Notes: generated from the letters alone by a model not told the origin. 64,000 nt of DNA from Bradyrhizobium sp. Ghvi (GCF_900115265.1 NZ_FOVU01000006.1:1-64000); one strand, 5' to 3'. Positions 7,231 through 15,857 are shown, counted from the first letter of the stretch. A program made the numbers and translations.

Positions 7231-10200
7231 ATGACCGAATCTCTCGCAGGCGGCGCTGCCGCCGCGCCGCTCTCGATGCGTGCCGCTGCAACTTTCACCT
7301 CCGCCGCTGTCAGGGCCGCCCGACAGCTCCTGACCGAGCTCGAACGCGGCCGGCGCATCGATGCCGCTGTTCTGCGTAGCGCCATGGAGGCTGCCTTCGG
7401 CGCCTCCGACGCGGCCGGCGCCTGGAACTGGAAGACCGCCTATGACGTCTGCGAGGCGGCTACCGTTCTGTTTCTTCGCAAGTTTGGACCGGCCATGCGC
7501 GCCAAAGCTGGCTCGACGACCACCATGCTGCCGATGCTGGCGAAGATCGCGAACTGTCTGCCGACCCACACGCGGCGTTCCGAGGACAGCCAGGCGCTTC
7601 AGCAATTCTCGACGCCGATCCCGCTCGGGCTTGCCGCATGCACCGCAGCTGGCATTACTCCGGCCGATCGGGTTCTGGAGCCCTCCGCGGGGACCGGCCT
7701 GCTCGCTGTCTTTGCAGAACTAGCCGGCGGCGCCTTGGTGTTGAATGAGTTGGGCGAGGCCCGCGCAGAGCTGCTCGGCCATCTCTTCGCCAACGTTCAG
7801 GTCACGCGGTTCGACGCCGCGCAGATCGATGACCACCTCGATGCGCGCGTCGCACCGACCGTCGTTCTGATGAACCCGCCGTTCTCTGCGGTGGCCAATG
7901 TCGATCGACGGATGGCGGATGCGGCTCTCCGCCACGTCGCTTCTGCGCTCGCTCGTCTTTGCGACTGTGGACGCCTAGTCGCCATCACTGGCGCCAGCTT
8001 CGCACCGGATAACCCAGCGTGGCGAGAAGCCTTTGTGCGGCTCCAGGAACGCGGGCAGGTAGTATTTTCTGCGGCGATCGACGGCGCCGTCTACGCGAAG
8101 CACGGAACACAAATCGACACACGGCTGATTGTGATCGACAAGCTGCCCGCTGCCGATCCGGAGGTCTTTCCTTTCTCGCAAGGTATGGCGGGCGATGTCG
8201 CTACCTTGCTTGACTGGGTGAGCCGGCATGTACCTCCAAGGCTGGCCGTCGCCACGCCATCGGAGATCGCCGCTATCCGGCGGCCCGCGATGTCGCGATC
8301 GACCAGCGCGGTTGCACCGCCCTCATCGTCTTTTTCAATAGGCGCAGCGCCAGAAGGCGTCGATCTTGCGTACGAAACGGTCGAATGGTCCCCGCCGGAA
8401 GGCGCCCGGCTGACCGATGCGCTTTATGAGGAATACGGACTACAGTCGATCTGCATTCCCGGATCGTGCGCACATCCGACCAAGCTCGTGCAGTCTGCAG
8501 CGATGGCGTCCGTTGCGCCACCGAAGCCATCCTATCGTCCGCACCTGCCGGCCGATGTCTTGGTGGACGGAGTTCTGTCGGATGCCCAGCTGGAGAGCAT
8601 CATCTATGCGGGCGAAGCGCATTCCGAATTCCTGGCCGGCTCCTGGACGGTCGACGCGACCTTTGACGTGGTGGCAGCCGCGCGCGACGACGCAGAGAAC
8701 GCCGTCCGCTTTCGCCGCGGCTGGTTCTTGGGCGATGGCACCGGGGCGGGCAAGGGGCGGCAGGTTGCCGGGATATTGCTCGACAACTGGCTCAAGGGCC
8801 GTCGTCGTGCAATCTGGGTCAGCAAGTCCGACAAGCTGATCGAGGACGCGCAGCGCGATTGGTCCGCGCTCGGCATGGAGCGGCTGCTTGTCACGCCACT
8901 GTCCCGGTTTCGGCAGGGCACGGCGATCCGGCTTTCGGAAGTCACCCTATTTACCACCTACGCCACGCTACGGACCGACGAGCGCGGCGAAAAGCTTTCG
9001 CGCGTCAGGCAGATCGTTGAATGGTTGGGCTCCGACTTCGACGGAGTGATCGTCTTCGACGAGAGCCACGCCATGCAGAATGCGGTCGGGGGCAAGGGTG
9101 AGCGCGGCGACCAGGCGGCCTCTCAGCAGGGACGCGCGGGCTTGAGGCTGCAGCACGCCTTGCCGAATGCTCGCGTCGTTTATGTGTCGGCGACGGGCGC
9201 AACCACGGTCCATAACCTCGCCTATGCCCAGCGCCTCGGCCTTTGGGGCGGCGCCGACTTCCCGTTTGCCACTCGTGCCGAGTTCGTCGAAGCGATCGAG
9301 CAGGGCGGCGTCGCGGCGATGGAGGTGCTGGCGCGGGACCTCAAGGCGCTTGGCCTCTATGCGGCTCGCTCATTGTCCTACGAGGGCGTCGCGTACGAGC
9401 TCGTCGAACACCAGCTGACGCCGGAGCAGGTCCGCATCTACGACGCTTATGCCGATGCGTTCGGCATCATTCACAACAATCTCGACGCCGCGATGCGGGC
9501 TGCCAACGTCACCGGCGAGACCGGCACGCTGAACGGGCAGGCCAAATCAGCGGCACGCTCCGCCTTCGAAAGTGCGAAGCAGCGTTTCTTCGGTCATCTT
9601 CTGACCTCGATGAAGACGCCGTCGCTGATCCGGTCGATCGAGCGCGAGCTCGAGGCTGGCCACGCCGCTGTTATCCAGATCGTGTCGACGGGCGAAGCGC
9701 TGATGGAGCGCCGGCTCGCCGAGATCCCGACTGAAGAGTGGAGCGACGTCCAGGTCGACATCACACCGCGCGAGTATGTCCTCGACTATCTCGCCCATTC
9801 CTTCCCGGTCCAGCTCTACGAGCCCTTCACCGACTCGGAGGGCAACCTCTGCTCCCGGCCTGTCTATCGCGACGGCCGGCCGGTCGAGAGCCGGGAAGCC
9901 GTCGCCCGCCGCAACCGCCTCATCGAGAAGCTTGCATCACTACCGCCGGTACCTGGGGCACTGGATCAGGTCATTCAGCGCTTCGGCACCGAACTGGTCG
10001 CCGAGGTGACGGGCCGCTCGCGCCGCATCGTTCGCAAGGGCGGCCGGCTGGTGGTCGAAAATCGAGCCAGTTCAGCCAACCTCGCCGAGACTTCGGCCTT
10101 CATGGATGACGTCAAGCGCATCCTCGTGTTCTCCGACGCCGGCGGCACGGGGCGGAGCTACCATGCCGAACTGTCGGCGCGGAATCGCCGGTTGCGCGTC

Positions 10201-11553
10201 CACTACCTGCTCGAGCCCGGCTGGAAAGCCGACGCCGCGATCCAGGGCCTTGGCCGCACCAACCGGACTAACCAGGCGCAGCCGCCGCTGTTTCGTCCGA
10301 TTGCGACAGACGTGAAGGCCGAAAAGCGCTTCCTCAGCACCATTGCGCGCCGGCTCGATACGTTGGGAGCCATTACGCGCGGCCAACGTCAGACGGGAGG
10401 ACAGGGTCTGTTCCGGCCCGAGGACAATCTCGAAAGCCAGTACGGACGTGACGCGTTGCGTCAACTCTACACGCTGCTCTCGCGAGGCAAGATCGAGGGA
10501 TGCTCGCTTGGGAGGTTCGAGGATGCGACCGGCCTGAAGCTCACGGATACCAATGGCTTAAGGGACGACCTGCCGCCGATCACGACCTTCCTGAATAGGT
10601 TGCTCGCGCTCACCATCGACCTTCAGAATGTCCTGTTCACCGCCTTTGAACAGCTCTTGACCGCTCGGATCGAGGGCGCGGTCGCGTCGGGTACCTACGA
10701 CGTCGGCCTCGAAACGCTCCGCGCCGAGAGCTTTGTCGTCACCGACCGGCGGACGATCTACGTCCACCCGGGTACTGGCGCCGAGACCAGCCTGCTCGCG
10801 GTCACCCAGCGCCAGCGCAATCGTCCGGTGAGTCTGGATGACGCTCTTGCTCGTCTTTCCGATCGTCAGGCCGTCCTGCTGGTCAATGAGCGCTCGGGAC
10901 GAGCCGCCGTGCAGGTCCCCGCGGCGAGCGTCATGCTCGATGACGGCGAGATCGAGCGGCGAGTTCGTCTGATCCGGCCGATGGATCAGCACACGGTCCC
11001 CTTGACCACCATGGCCGAAAGTCATTGGGACGAAGCGGATGGTGAACGCTTTGCCGCGGCCTGGCTGGCGGAACTTGCGGAGGTGCCCGAGTTCGCGGAA
11101 AGCACGATCCATGTCGTGGCGGGCTTGCTGCTCCCCATCTGGAAGTGGCTGCCGAACGAATCGACCCGTGTCTATCGGCTCCAGACCGATGCGGGCGAAC
11201 GCATCATCGGTCGGAAGGTTTCTGCCGCGTGGGTCGCAAACGTCCTTGCGACGGACGCGCCTTCGCTGACGGCGGGAGCTGCCTTTGCCGCGCTGATGGA
11301 AGGACGGACCGTCCTCGACCTCGCAGAGGGACTTCAGCTTCGCCGTGTCCGGGTGATGGGTGCACATCGCATCGAGCTGTCGGGATTCAACGACACGATA
11401 CGCGATCGCCTCCGTGCTTACGGCCTCTTTGGGGAGATCATCTCCTGGAAGCTGCGCATGTTCGTACCCACGGACGCGAGCGGCATCGAGGTCCTGTCGA
11501 GGGTGCTCGACACCTATCCGGTTACGGGCGTCAGTGAGCGGAAGGCCGCGTGA
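7231..11553 (+). CDS. Methyltransferase plus strawberry-notch (SBNO) helicase fusion protein
   Basis: A 1440-residue fusion. The N-terminal third is a class I SAM-dependent DNA methyltransferase: motif I LEPSAGTGLL (about 149-158) and the catalytic motif NPPF (215-218) of N6-adenine enzymes. The middle and C-terminal parts form a strawberry-notch-type SF2 helicase: Walker A GDGTGAGKG (501-509), Walker B DESH (610-613), and the C-terminal helicase segment around QGLGRTNRTN near 1005. Fused methylase-helicases are carried by many ICEs and large plasmids next to parB and a Toprim protein. The role is not established; protection of transferred DNA, or remodelling during its establishment, fits the domains. 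The ATG at 7231 is preferred to one at 7084 because protein-like sequence begins there. The downstream Toprim gene overlaps by 1 base. Confidence 0.9.
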   Translation: MTESLAGGAAAAPLSMRAAATFTSAAVRAARQLLTELERGRRIDAAVLRSAMEAAFGASDAAGAWNWKTAYDVCEAATVLFLRKFGPAMRAKAGSTTTMLPMLAKIANCLPTHTRRSEDSQALQQFSTPIPLGLAACTAAGITPADRVLEPSAGTGLLAVFAELAGGALVLNELGEARAELLGHLFANVQVTRFDAAQIDDHLDARVAPTVVLMNPPFSAVANVDRRMADAALRHVASALARLCDCGRLVAITGASFAPDNPAWREAFVRLQERGQVVFSAAIDGAVYAKHGTQIDTRLIVIDKLPAADPEVFPFSQGMAGDVATLLDWVSRHVPPRLAVATPSEIAAIRRPAMSRSTSAVAPPSSSFSIGAAPEGVDLAYETVEWSPPEGARLTDALYEEYGLQSICIPGSCAHPTKLVQSAAMASVAPPKPSYRPHLPADVLVDGVLSDAQLESIIYAGEAHSEFLAGSWTVDATFDVVAAARDDAENAVRFRRGWFLGDGTGAGKGRQVAGILLDNWLKGRRRAIWVSKSDKLIEDAQRDWSALGMERLLVTPLSRFRQGTAIRLSEVTLFTTYATLRTDERGEKLSRVRQIVEWLGSDFDGVIVFDESHAMQNAVGGKGERGDQAASQQGRAGLRLQHALPNARVVYVSATGATTVHNLAYAQRLGLWGGADFPFATRAEFVEAIEQGGVAAMEVLARDLKALGLYAARSLSYEGVAYELVEHQLTPEQVRIYDAYADAFGIIHNNLDAAMRAANVTGETGTLNGQAKSAARSAFESAKQRFFGHLLTSMKTPSLIRSIERELEAGHAAVIQIVSTGEALMERRLAEIPTEEWSDVQVDITPREYVLDYLAHSFPVQLYEPFTDSEGNLCSRPVYRDGRPVESREAVARRNRLIEKLASLPPVPGALDQVIQRFGTELVAEVTGRSRRIVRKGGRLVVENRASSANLAETSAFMDDVKRILVFSDAGGTGRSYHAELSARNRRLRVHYLLEPGWKADAAIQGLGRTNRTNQAQPPLFRPIATDVKAEKRFLSTIARRLDTLGAITRGQRQTGGQGLFRPEDNLESQYGRDALRQLYTLLSRGKIEGCSLGRFEDATGLKLTDTNGLRDDLPPITTFLNRLLALTIDLQNVLFTAFEQLLTARIEGAVASGTYDVGLETLRAESFVVTDRRTIYVHPGTGAETSLLAVTQRQRNRPVSLDDALARLSDRQAVLLVNERSGRAAVQVPAASVMLDDGEIERRVRLIRPMDQHTVPLTTMAESHWDEADGERFAAAWLAELAEVPEFAESTIHVVAGLLLPIWKWLPNESTRVYRLQTDAGERIIGRKVSAAWVANVLATDAPSLTAGAAFAALMEGRTVLDLAEGLQLRRVRVMGAHRIELSGFNDTIRDRLRAYGLFGEIISWKLRMFVPTDASGIEVLSRVLDTYPVTGVSERKAA

Positions 11554-12614
11554 TGTCCGGCTATGTCTCCGAGCTGGCACGCCGCCTCGCGCGCGAGGCC
11601 GAGGCGGTGTGCCGACACTATCTCCCCAATGGTAAGCGGGCGGGGCGGTACTGGGTGGTTGGCGACGTCCACAACACCCCGGGCCGCTCGTTATTTGTGC
11701 GGCTCCAGGAATCGTCGAAGGGCCCCGCCGGCAAATGGACCGATGCCGCGACCGGGGAGCATGGCGATCTCCTCGACATCATCCGCGAAAGCCTTGCCTT
11801 GCGAGACTTTCGCGAGGTCGCTGAGGAGGCGAGGCGCTTTCTGAAGCTGCCTCGTTCTGAGGAACAATCACTCCCGAGACCCGTTCGTCCAGTCGTGCCG
11901 GCCGGATCGCAAGAAGCCGCCCGTCGACTTTTTGCGATGTCGGGTCCGATCGAAGGGACGTTGGTGGAAACGTATTTGCAACGTCGTGGAATAAGCCAAA
12001 TCCACCATGGTGGTAGCCTGCGCTTCCACCCACGTTGCTACTACCGACCGGACGAGCATTTGCCGACTGAAACCTGGCCGGCGATGATAGGCTCTGTCAC
12101 GGACCTCGAGGGACGGATCACGGGCGTGCATCGCACCTGGCTCGATCCACACGGCTTTGATCGCGTGCGGCTCGGCAAGGCCCCGATCGACACGCCACGA
12201 CGGGCCATGGGCGACCTGCTTGGTAACGCCGTTCGCTTCGGCGTGGTCGATGACGTGCTCGCTGCGGGCGAGGGGATCGAGACCATGCTGTCGCTGCGTT
12301 ACGTACTGCCGACCTTGCCCATGACCGCTGCTCTCTCGGCCAATCACCTCTCAGCCATATTGCTGCCGTCTGGCCTACGCCGACTCTATATCGCCCGTGA
12401 CGCAGATGCCGCCGGAGATGCCGTACAGGCTATTCTCACCCAGCGCGCAGAAGCCGCCGGCATTGAAGCGATCGCATTGTCGCCCCGGCTGGGCGACTTC
12501 AACGAAGATCTGCACATCTTCGGCCTCGAGGCCCTCCGAGCAGCGTTGCTACTGCAACTCGTACCGGAGGACGTCGTCCGTTTCCTGCATTCGTCGATGG
12601 CAACCGCGGAATAG
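11553..12614 (+). CDS. Toprim-domain primase-like protein (DUF7146 type)
   Basis: A 353-residue protein with a C-terminal Toprim fold: the conserved glutamate in GEGIET (about 239-244) and the metal-binding RDADAAG (about 282-288). The N-terminal half resembles the DUF7146 domain found ahead of Toprim in mobile-element primases; I see no clear zinc ribbon. The ATG overlaps the helicase stop (TGATG), so the two are translationally coupled. It probably acts with the helicase on single-stranded transferred DNA. A GTG one codon earlier (11550) is an alternative start. Confidence 0.85.
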   Translation: MSGYVSELARRLAREAEAVCRHYLPNGKRAGRYWVVGDVHNTPGRSLFVRLQESSKGPAGKWTDAATGEHGDLLDIIRESLALRDFREVAEEARRFLKLPRSEEQSLPRPVRPVVPAGSQEAARRLFAMSGPIEGTLVETYLQRRGISQIHHGGSLRFHPRCYYRPDEHLPTETWPAMIGSVTDLEGRITGVHRTWLDPHGFDRVRLGKAPIDTPRRAMGDLLGNAVRFGVVDDVLAAGEGIETMLSLRYVLPTLPMTAALSANHLSAILLPSGLRRLYIARDADAAGDAVQAILTQRAEAAGIEAIALSPRLGDFNEDLHIFGLEALRAALLLQLVPEDVVRFLHSSMATAE

Positions 12615-12721
12615 CCCCGGCAATTCGATGGGCGTCGACAGGTCGGTGCGGCCAGTGCCGGAAGAGGACGCGACCACTGCCTTCTAGAGGGCGATCGGAC
12701 GGCAAGCGGCTCGGGCCGGCA

Positions 12722-12946
12722 ATGGCTGCGTCCGGCTATTTTCCGCCGCGCGCCGGCGACCAGAAGACACATTAGCCATCTGGCGAGCGCGCTTTGCATC
12801 GCGAAGCAAAATAGCCGGCCTCAGCCATCCTCCGCTGCGCTTCGGCCCTCCGCTCTGCTCCGGGTTCTGGCCCGTTCCGCCTGCCGTCTGAGTGATCGCC
12901 ACGAAGGCCGCGATGGTCGCGGCCGATCCGGCAAAGGATCGCCTCC
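12722..12946 (+). promoter_or_regulatory. Long-hairpin 5' leader of the DUF2493 gene (element B, copy 1)
   Basis: A two-block stem is formed by ATGGCTG (12722-12728) with CAGCCAT (12822-12828), and by CCGGCTATTTT (12732-12742) with AAAATAGCCGG (12808-12818). It is followed at once by CCTCCGCTGCGCTTCGGCCC (12829-12848). Further on GGCCGCGA-TGG-TCGCGGCC forms a perfect hairpin (12906-12924) shortly before the ATG. The same order of parts, with different but still complementary arms, precedes DUF736 at 14856-15012. This covers the 332-base gap after the Toprim gene. Confidence 0.6.
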
Positions 12947-13870
12947 ATGACCGACCACAATGACATCGAACCGCCGCACGCCGCATCTGCGACCGAACAC
13001 GTTCTTACCGAATTGCAACTCTTCGGTTACCGCCCCTTCGACGATCAGCCCGATCCACGGCCGCTTCCCGAAGGCAGGATCATCAGCGGTGCCGTCGCTG
13101 ACATCTTTGATGCCTTGGTCGCGACGTTGAGCGATACGCGGCTCGAGCCGGACCTTGACGACTTGCTTTGGTCGACCGTCAACCTGTTTCACCGAGCCGT
13201 CGACCGCGTCGGTCGCCAACTGGACGACAACGAACAGGCGCAGCAGAAGCGCCAGCGTGAGCAAGACGGCTCCGAAATTCGATCCGTCGAACTCGAGCGC
13301 ATCATTGCGGAGGGAATCACGCTGATTGAGCGCCGCAACTGCCTGGAACTCTTCCGTGACCAGGCCATCGAGCGCTTCGAGACTCAAACCGGCTCATTCT
13401 GGCGCCCCCGATCGGGATCGCTGGTGAACCACCGTACGCTGACCGCAGCGATGATCGACTCCCGCGACTTCATCGCAGCCAAGCGCCGCGCGGAGACCGA
13501 GGTCATGTTGCCCTCAGGACCGAAGATCGCGCTCACCGGCGGGCTCGACTTCAATGACCATCACCTCATCTGGGATCGCCTCGACAAAGTTCACGCCAAG
13601 CATCCCGACATGGTCCTGCTCCACGGCGGCTCCCCGAAGGGAGCCGAACTGATCGCCTCGAAATGGGCGACCAACCGCAAAGTGGCTCAGATCGCTTTCA
13701 AGCCCGACTGGACGAAACATGCCAAGGCAGCACCGTTCAAACGCAACGATGCCATGCTCGAACTCCTGCCGATCGGCGTCATGCACTTCCCGGGCACGGG
13801 CATCCAGGACAACCTCGCCGACAAGGCGAAGCGGCTCGGCATCCCTGTCTGGAGGTTCGGCGGCGCGTGA
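12947..13870 (+). CDS. DUF2493 (SLOG/YspA-like) domain protein
   Basis: A 307-residue soluble protein. The C-terminal region from about residue 190 (PKIALTGGLDFNDHHLIWDRLD, then VLLHGGSPKGAELIASKWA) has the Rossmann-like DUF2493/SLOG pattern: a glycine-rich first turn and an HGGSPKGAE motif. SLOG proteins bind nucleotide-derived ligands, and some act in defence or conflict systems. The N-terminal half is helical and charged with no domain I know. This protein is a regular passenger of rhizobial ICE backbones; its function there is unknown. ATG at 12947 follows the element-B leader. Confidence 0.8.
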   Translation: MTDHNDIEPPHAASATEHVLTELQLFGYRPFDDQPDPRPLPEGRIISGAVADIFDALVATLSDTRLEPDLDDLLWSTVNLFHRAVDRVGRQLDDNEQAQQKRQREQDGSEIRSVELERIIAEGITLIERRNCLELFRDQAIERFETQTGSFWRPRSGSLVNHRTLTAAMIDSRDFIAAKRRAETEVMLPSGPKIALTGGLDFNDHHLIWDRLDKVHAKHPDMVLLHGGSPKGAELIASKWATNRKVAQIAFKPDWTKHAKAAPFKRNDAMLELLPIGVMHFPGTGIQDNLADKAKRLGIPVWRFGGA

Positions 13871-13895
13871 GCGCCATCTTATCGACTCCAAGCGT

Positions 13896-13930
13896 CGAGG
13901 CGGAATTGCTCACGCCGCAACTCCGCCTCG
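13896..13930 (+). terminator. Hairpin after the DUF2493 gene, possible terminator
   Basis: CGAGGCGGA (13896-13904) pairs perfectly with TCCGCCTCG (13922-13930) and is followed by TTTCGG. The stem is strong but the T-run is short, so termination is only likely. It lies 25 bases after the stop codon. Confidence 0.5.
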
Positions 13931-13955
13931 TTTCGGCTCTACATTGGAGTTGCGC

Positions 13956-14012
13956 CATGGTGGTGGTGGAAGGCGCGACTGCTAGATCTATGCACATGGA
14001 GCCACCACCATG
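13956..14012 (+). promoter_or_regulatory. Inverted repeat that would bury the start codon of the membrane protein gene
   Basis: CATGGTGGTGG (13956-13966) is the exact reverse complement of CCACCACCATG (14002-14012), whose last three bases are the ATG of the gene at 14010. In RNA this 11-bp stem would close over the start codon. The loop is 35 nt. Confidence 0.45.
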
Positions 14013-14459
14013 CTCGCCCTTGGGCTCGCTCTCAACACACTCGGCATCGGCTTGTTCTGCTGGGCGATCTTCGCGCTCGCGGTGTATGCGTTGCCGTTGT
14101 TCGTCGCACTGAATATCGGGATGGCGGCGTTTCATAGCGGCGCCGGCCTCGTTGGCGCGCTGCTTATCGGAATGGCCGCTGGCGCGCTAACGCTGGCCGT
14201 CGGTCAGGTCGCCGTTGCCGTTAGTCGGTCCTTGGCCTTGCGCATCGCGATCGCGACGGCATTCGCTGTTCCCGCCGCCGTCGCCGGCTATCATGTGATC
14301 TTCGCCGTGTCCCAGATCGGGGTGCCTTCGCTGGTTTGGCGTGAGGTCTTCGCTTGCCTAGGGGCGGTTTGCATTGGTGTCACGTCATGGACGCGCCTGA
14401 TGATTCTGGCGGAGACTCGTCCGATCGAGTCGGGCAGGGTGGTGGAGAACCCGTCCTAA
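14010..14459 (+). CDS. Small four-helix membrane protein of unknown function
   Basis: A 149-residue protein with about four hydrophobic helices: residues 3-45, 50-70, 78-100 and 108-130. It has no signal peptide cleavage site and no catalytic motif. I do not recognise the family. It lies alone between the DUF2493 gene and decayed DUF736 sequence. Its start codon sits in an inverted repeat and no good ribosome binding site is visible, so translation may be weak or controlled. Confidence 0.6.
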   Translation: MLALGLALNTLGIGLFCWAIFALAVYALPLFVALNIGMAAFHSGAGLVGALLIGMAAGALTLAVGQVAVAVSRSLALRIAIATAFAVPAAVAGYHVIFAVSQIGVPSLVWREVFACLGAVCIGVTSWTRLMILAETRPIESGRVVENPS

Positions 14460-14567
14460 CCAGTTCTTACGGCCGCATGGCCCGAGGGATGACCGTTTCC
14501 CGCCTTCATCGTCGAACAGGTTCGGATAGATCGGCGCGTTGAACGGGGATGATCGAGACTTGAGCAC
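14458..14567 (-). pseudogene. Decayed, inverted second copy of the DUF736 C-terminus
   Basis: The minus-strand translation contains SPFNAPIYPNLFDDEGG, nearly the same as SFNAPIYANLFDDEGG in the intact DUF736 protein at 15038-15358. Similarity continues in shifted frame on both sides, ending near the residues corresponding to SRPRKTG. It is a frame-damaged remnant in the opposite direction to the working gene. Confidence 0.7.
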
Positions 14568-14712
14568 GGCGGAGGCAGTCCTCGTAGGAACTCCTCAACC
14601 AAACTGCCGCCGTCTCGATTTGGCACGCGCAGCCGGGGCAGAGCGATATTACCTCGATCCGTTCTTGGGAGACGATGCCGCCCTTTGCAGGAGATTGTTT
14701 CTCTTTCTGCAC
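14506..14712 (-). CDS. Possible small cysteine-containing protein, perhaps a remnant
   Basis: A 68-codon frame whose first 50 residues look protein-like, including ERIEVISLCPGCACQIETAA and a CxxCxC cluster that could bind metal. Its last codons run out of frame through the DUF736 remnant, so the original C-terminus is probably lost. I do not recognise the family. It may be the start of a gene joined by deletion to the decayed DUF736 copy. Confidence 0.25.
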   Translation of the reverse strand: MQKEKQSPAKGGIVSQERIEVISLCPGCACQIETAAVWLRSSYEDCLRRAQVSIIPVQRADLSEPVRR

Positions 14713-14855
14713 TGAATCGCTCCGACCTCTTGTTCATCAAAACCGAGATAGCCACGCTTCTCCGTAAGATTGTGGTTCAGCACGCGGACGCACGTGGCCT
14801 CGTTGATGGCTTGATCTGGCCGAAGACCGGCTTCGCCTCGATCGTCTGAGCCGCA

Positions 14856-15037
14856 ACGCCGTTGATGCGACTTTCTTCCCCTGGGCTTCGCCCATTCCTC
14901 GCGAGCCAAGAAAGTCGCCACAACGGCGTCCTCCGCTGCGCTCCGGCCCGAGCGGGTGCGTCGCCGATCGTCCTCGACCCTAGATCGCCATCGAGGCCGC
15001 GGTGGTCGCGGGCTCGAAACACAAAAGGAGAAGTGAC
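14856..15037 (+). promoter_or_regulatory. Long-hairpin 5' leader of DUF736 (element B, copy 2)
   Basis: ACGCCGTTG (14856-14864) pairs with CAACGGCGT (14921-14929), and GCGACTTTCTT (14867-14877) pairs with AAGAAAGTCGC (14908-14918). That is a 20-bp stem with one small internal loop, and TGGGC-TTC-GCCCA forms a small hairpin in its loop. CCTCCGCTGCGCTCCGGCCC (14930-14949) follows directly, and GATCGCCATCGAGGCCGCGG (14983-15002) lies before the gene. AGGAG is placed 6 bases before the ATG. This mirrors element B copy 1 at 12722-12924. Confidence 0.6.
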
Positions 15038-15358
15038 ATGGCTAACATTGGTTCTTTCAAGAAGGTCGGCAACGATTTCCAGGGCGAGATCGTCACCCTG
15101 AGTCTGCAAGCCAAGGGCGTCCGCATCGTCGCCGAGACCAACCGATCTAACGACAACGCTCCCAGCCACCGCATCTACGTGGGCCGAGCCGAGATTGGAG
15201 CAGCTTGGTCGAAGCGCTCCGAAGAGGGCCGCGACTACCTCTCGCTCAAGCTCGACGATCCTTCCTTCAACGCTCCGATCTACGCCAACTTGTTCGACGA
15301 TGAAGGCGGCGAGGGCTATACGCTGCTCTGGTCGCGGCCGCGCAAGACCGGCGAGTAA
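15038..15358 (+). CDS. DUF736 family protein
   Basis: A 106-residue protein beginning MANIGSFKKVGNDFQGEIVT and containing SFNAPIYANLFDDEGGEGYT and a final SRPRKTGE. This is the complete DUF736 pattern. DUF736 genes are common in alphaproteobacterial plasmids and ICEs, usually near ardC and parB; the biochemical role is unknown. It is preceded by AGGAG and the element-B leader and followed by a terminator-like hairpin. A decayed copy lies 470 bases upstream in inverted direction. Confidence 0.88.
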   Translation: MANIGSFKKVGNDFQGEIVTLSLQAKGVRIVAETNRSNDNAPSHRIYVGRAEIGAAWSKRSEEGRDYLSLKLDDPSFNAPIYANLFDDEGGEGYTLLWSRPRKTGE

Positions 15359-15359
15359 G

Positions 15360-15401
15360 AGCGCCCCACCAAGCCCCGTCCGGTCCGCCGGGCGGGGCGC
15401 T
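15360..15401. terminator. GC-rich hairpin between DUF736 and the convergent repressor gene
   Basis: AGCGCCCC (15360-15367) pairs with GGGGCGCT (15394-15401), with additional GC pairing possible in the loop. It starts one base after the DUF736 stop and lies 22 bases from the stop of the convergent gene at 15423, so it could serve both directions. The T-run is weak. Confidence 0.5.
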
Positions 15402-15422
15402 TCACGGTCGGCCTGAGGCGGC

Positions 15423-15650
15423 TCACGATTTGCTAAGCCGCGCAGCCTTTTTGAGCAGGTCCCCCGGTTCGATCCCCAATGCTTCAGCAATTTGCCCGAG
15501 CACGGTGACGCTTGCTGACACATCGCCGCGCTCGATGGCGCCGACGTAACGGGCGCTTAAACCCGCGCGCTCGGCCAGTTCCTCCTGCGTCATTTGTAGA
15601 TCGTGGCGTTTCCGACGCAGGTTCACAGCCATGATCTCTTTGAGATCCAT
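15423..15650 (-). CDS. qseC: XRE-family repressor, QseC-like
   Basis: A 75-residue Cro/CI-type helix-turn-helix protein: residues 9-65 hold the HTH_3 fold, with LRRKRHDLQMTQEELAERAG then LSARYVGAIERGDVS. It is transcribed away from the DUF2285-like gene at 15858, and two tandem perfect palindromes lie 22 bases upstream of its start. In ICEMlSymR7A, QseC is a small XRE protein divergent from qseM; it controls both genes through paired operators and makes transfer bistable (established for that element). The symbol is given from family, size, orientation and operator layout, not from alignment. A generic XRE regulator remains possible. Confidence 0.7.
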   Translation of the reverse strand: MDLKEIMAVNLRRKRHDLQMTQEELAERAGLSARYVGAIERGDVSASVTVLGQIAEALGIEPGDLLKKAARLSKS

Positions 15651-15671
15651 GGCGATATGGGAACTGAGCCG

Positions 15672-15698
15672 GAACGATCGTTCTAGGAACGATCGTTC
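15672..15698. promoter_or_regulatory. Two tandem palindromic operators
   Basis: The perfect 12-bp palindrome GAACGATCGTTC occurs at 15672-15683 and again at 15687-15698, 15 bases centre to centre, in the 207-base divergent region. The layout matches the paired operators expected for a dimeric XRE repressor controlling its own gene and the divergent one. The rest of the region up to 15857 has no gene. Confidence 0.75.
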
Positions 15699-15857
15699 CT
15701 ATTCGTGTCCAAACATGCTATGTCTGCGGCGATGCTATATGCGTGGCCGACTTAGGTTGCCGATTTGTCGAACGCATATTCAGCCTTCCAACGCGGCGGA
15801 GGTCTGGATTGCGACCAAACCATGGCGTAGCTTATAGGCGTTCTAAAAGCGGGTGTG

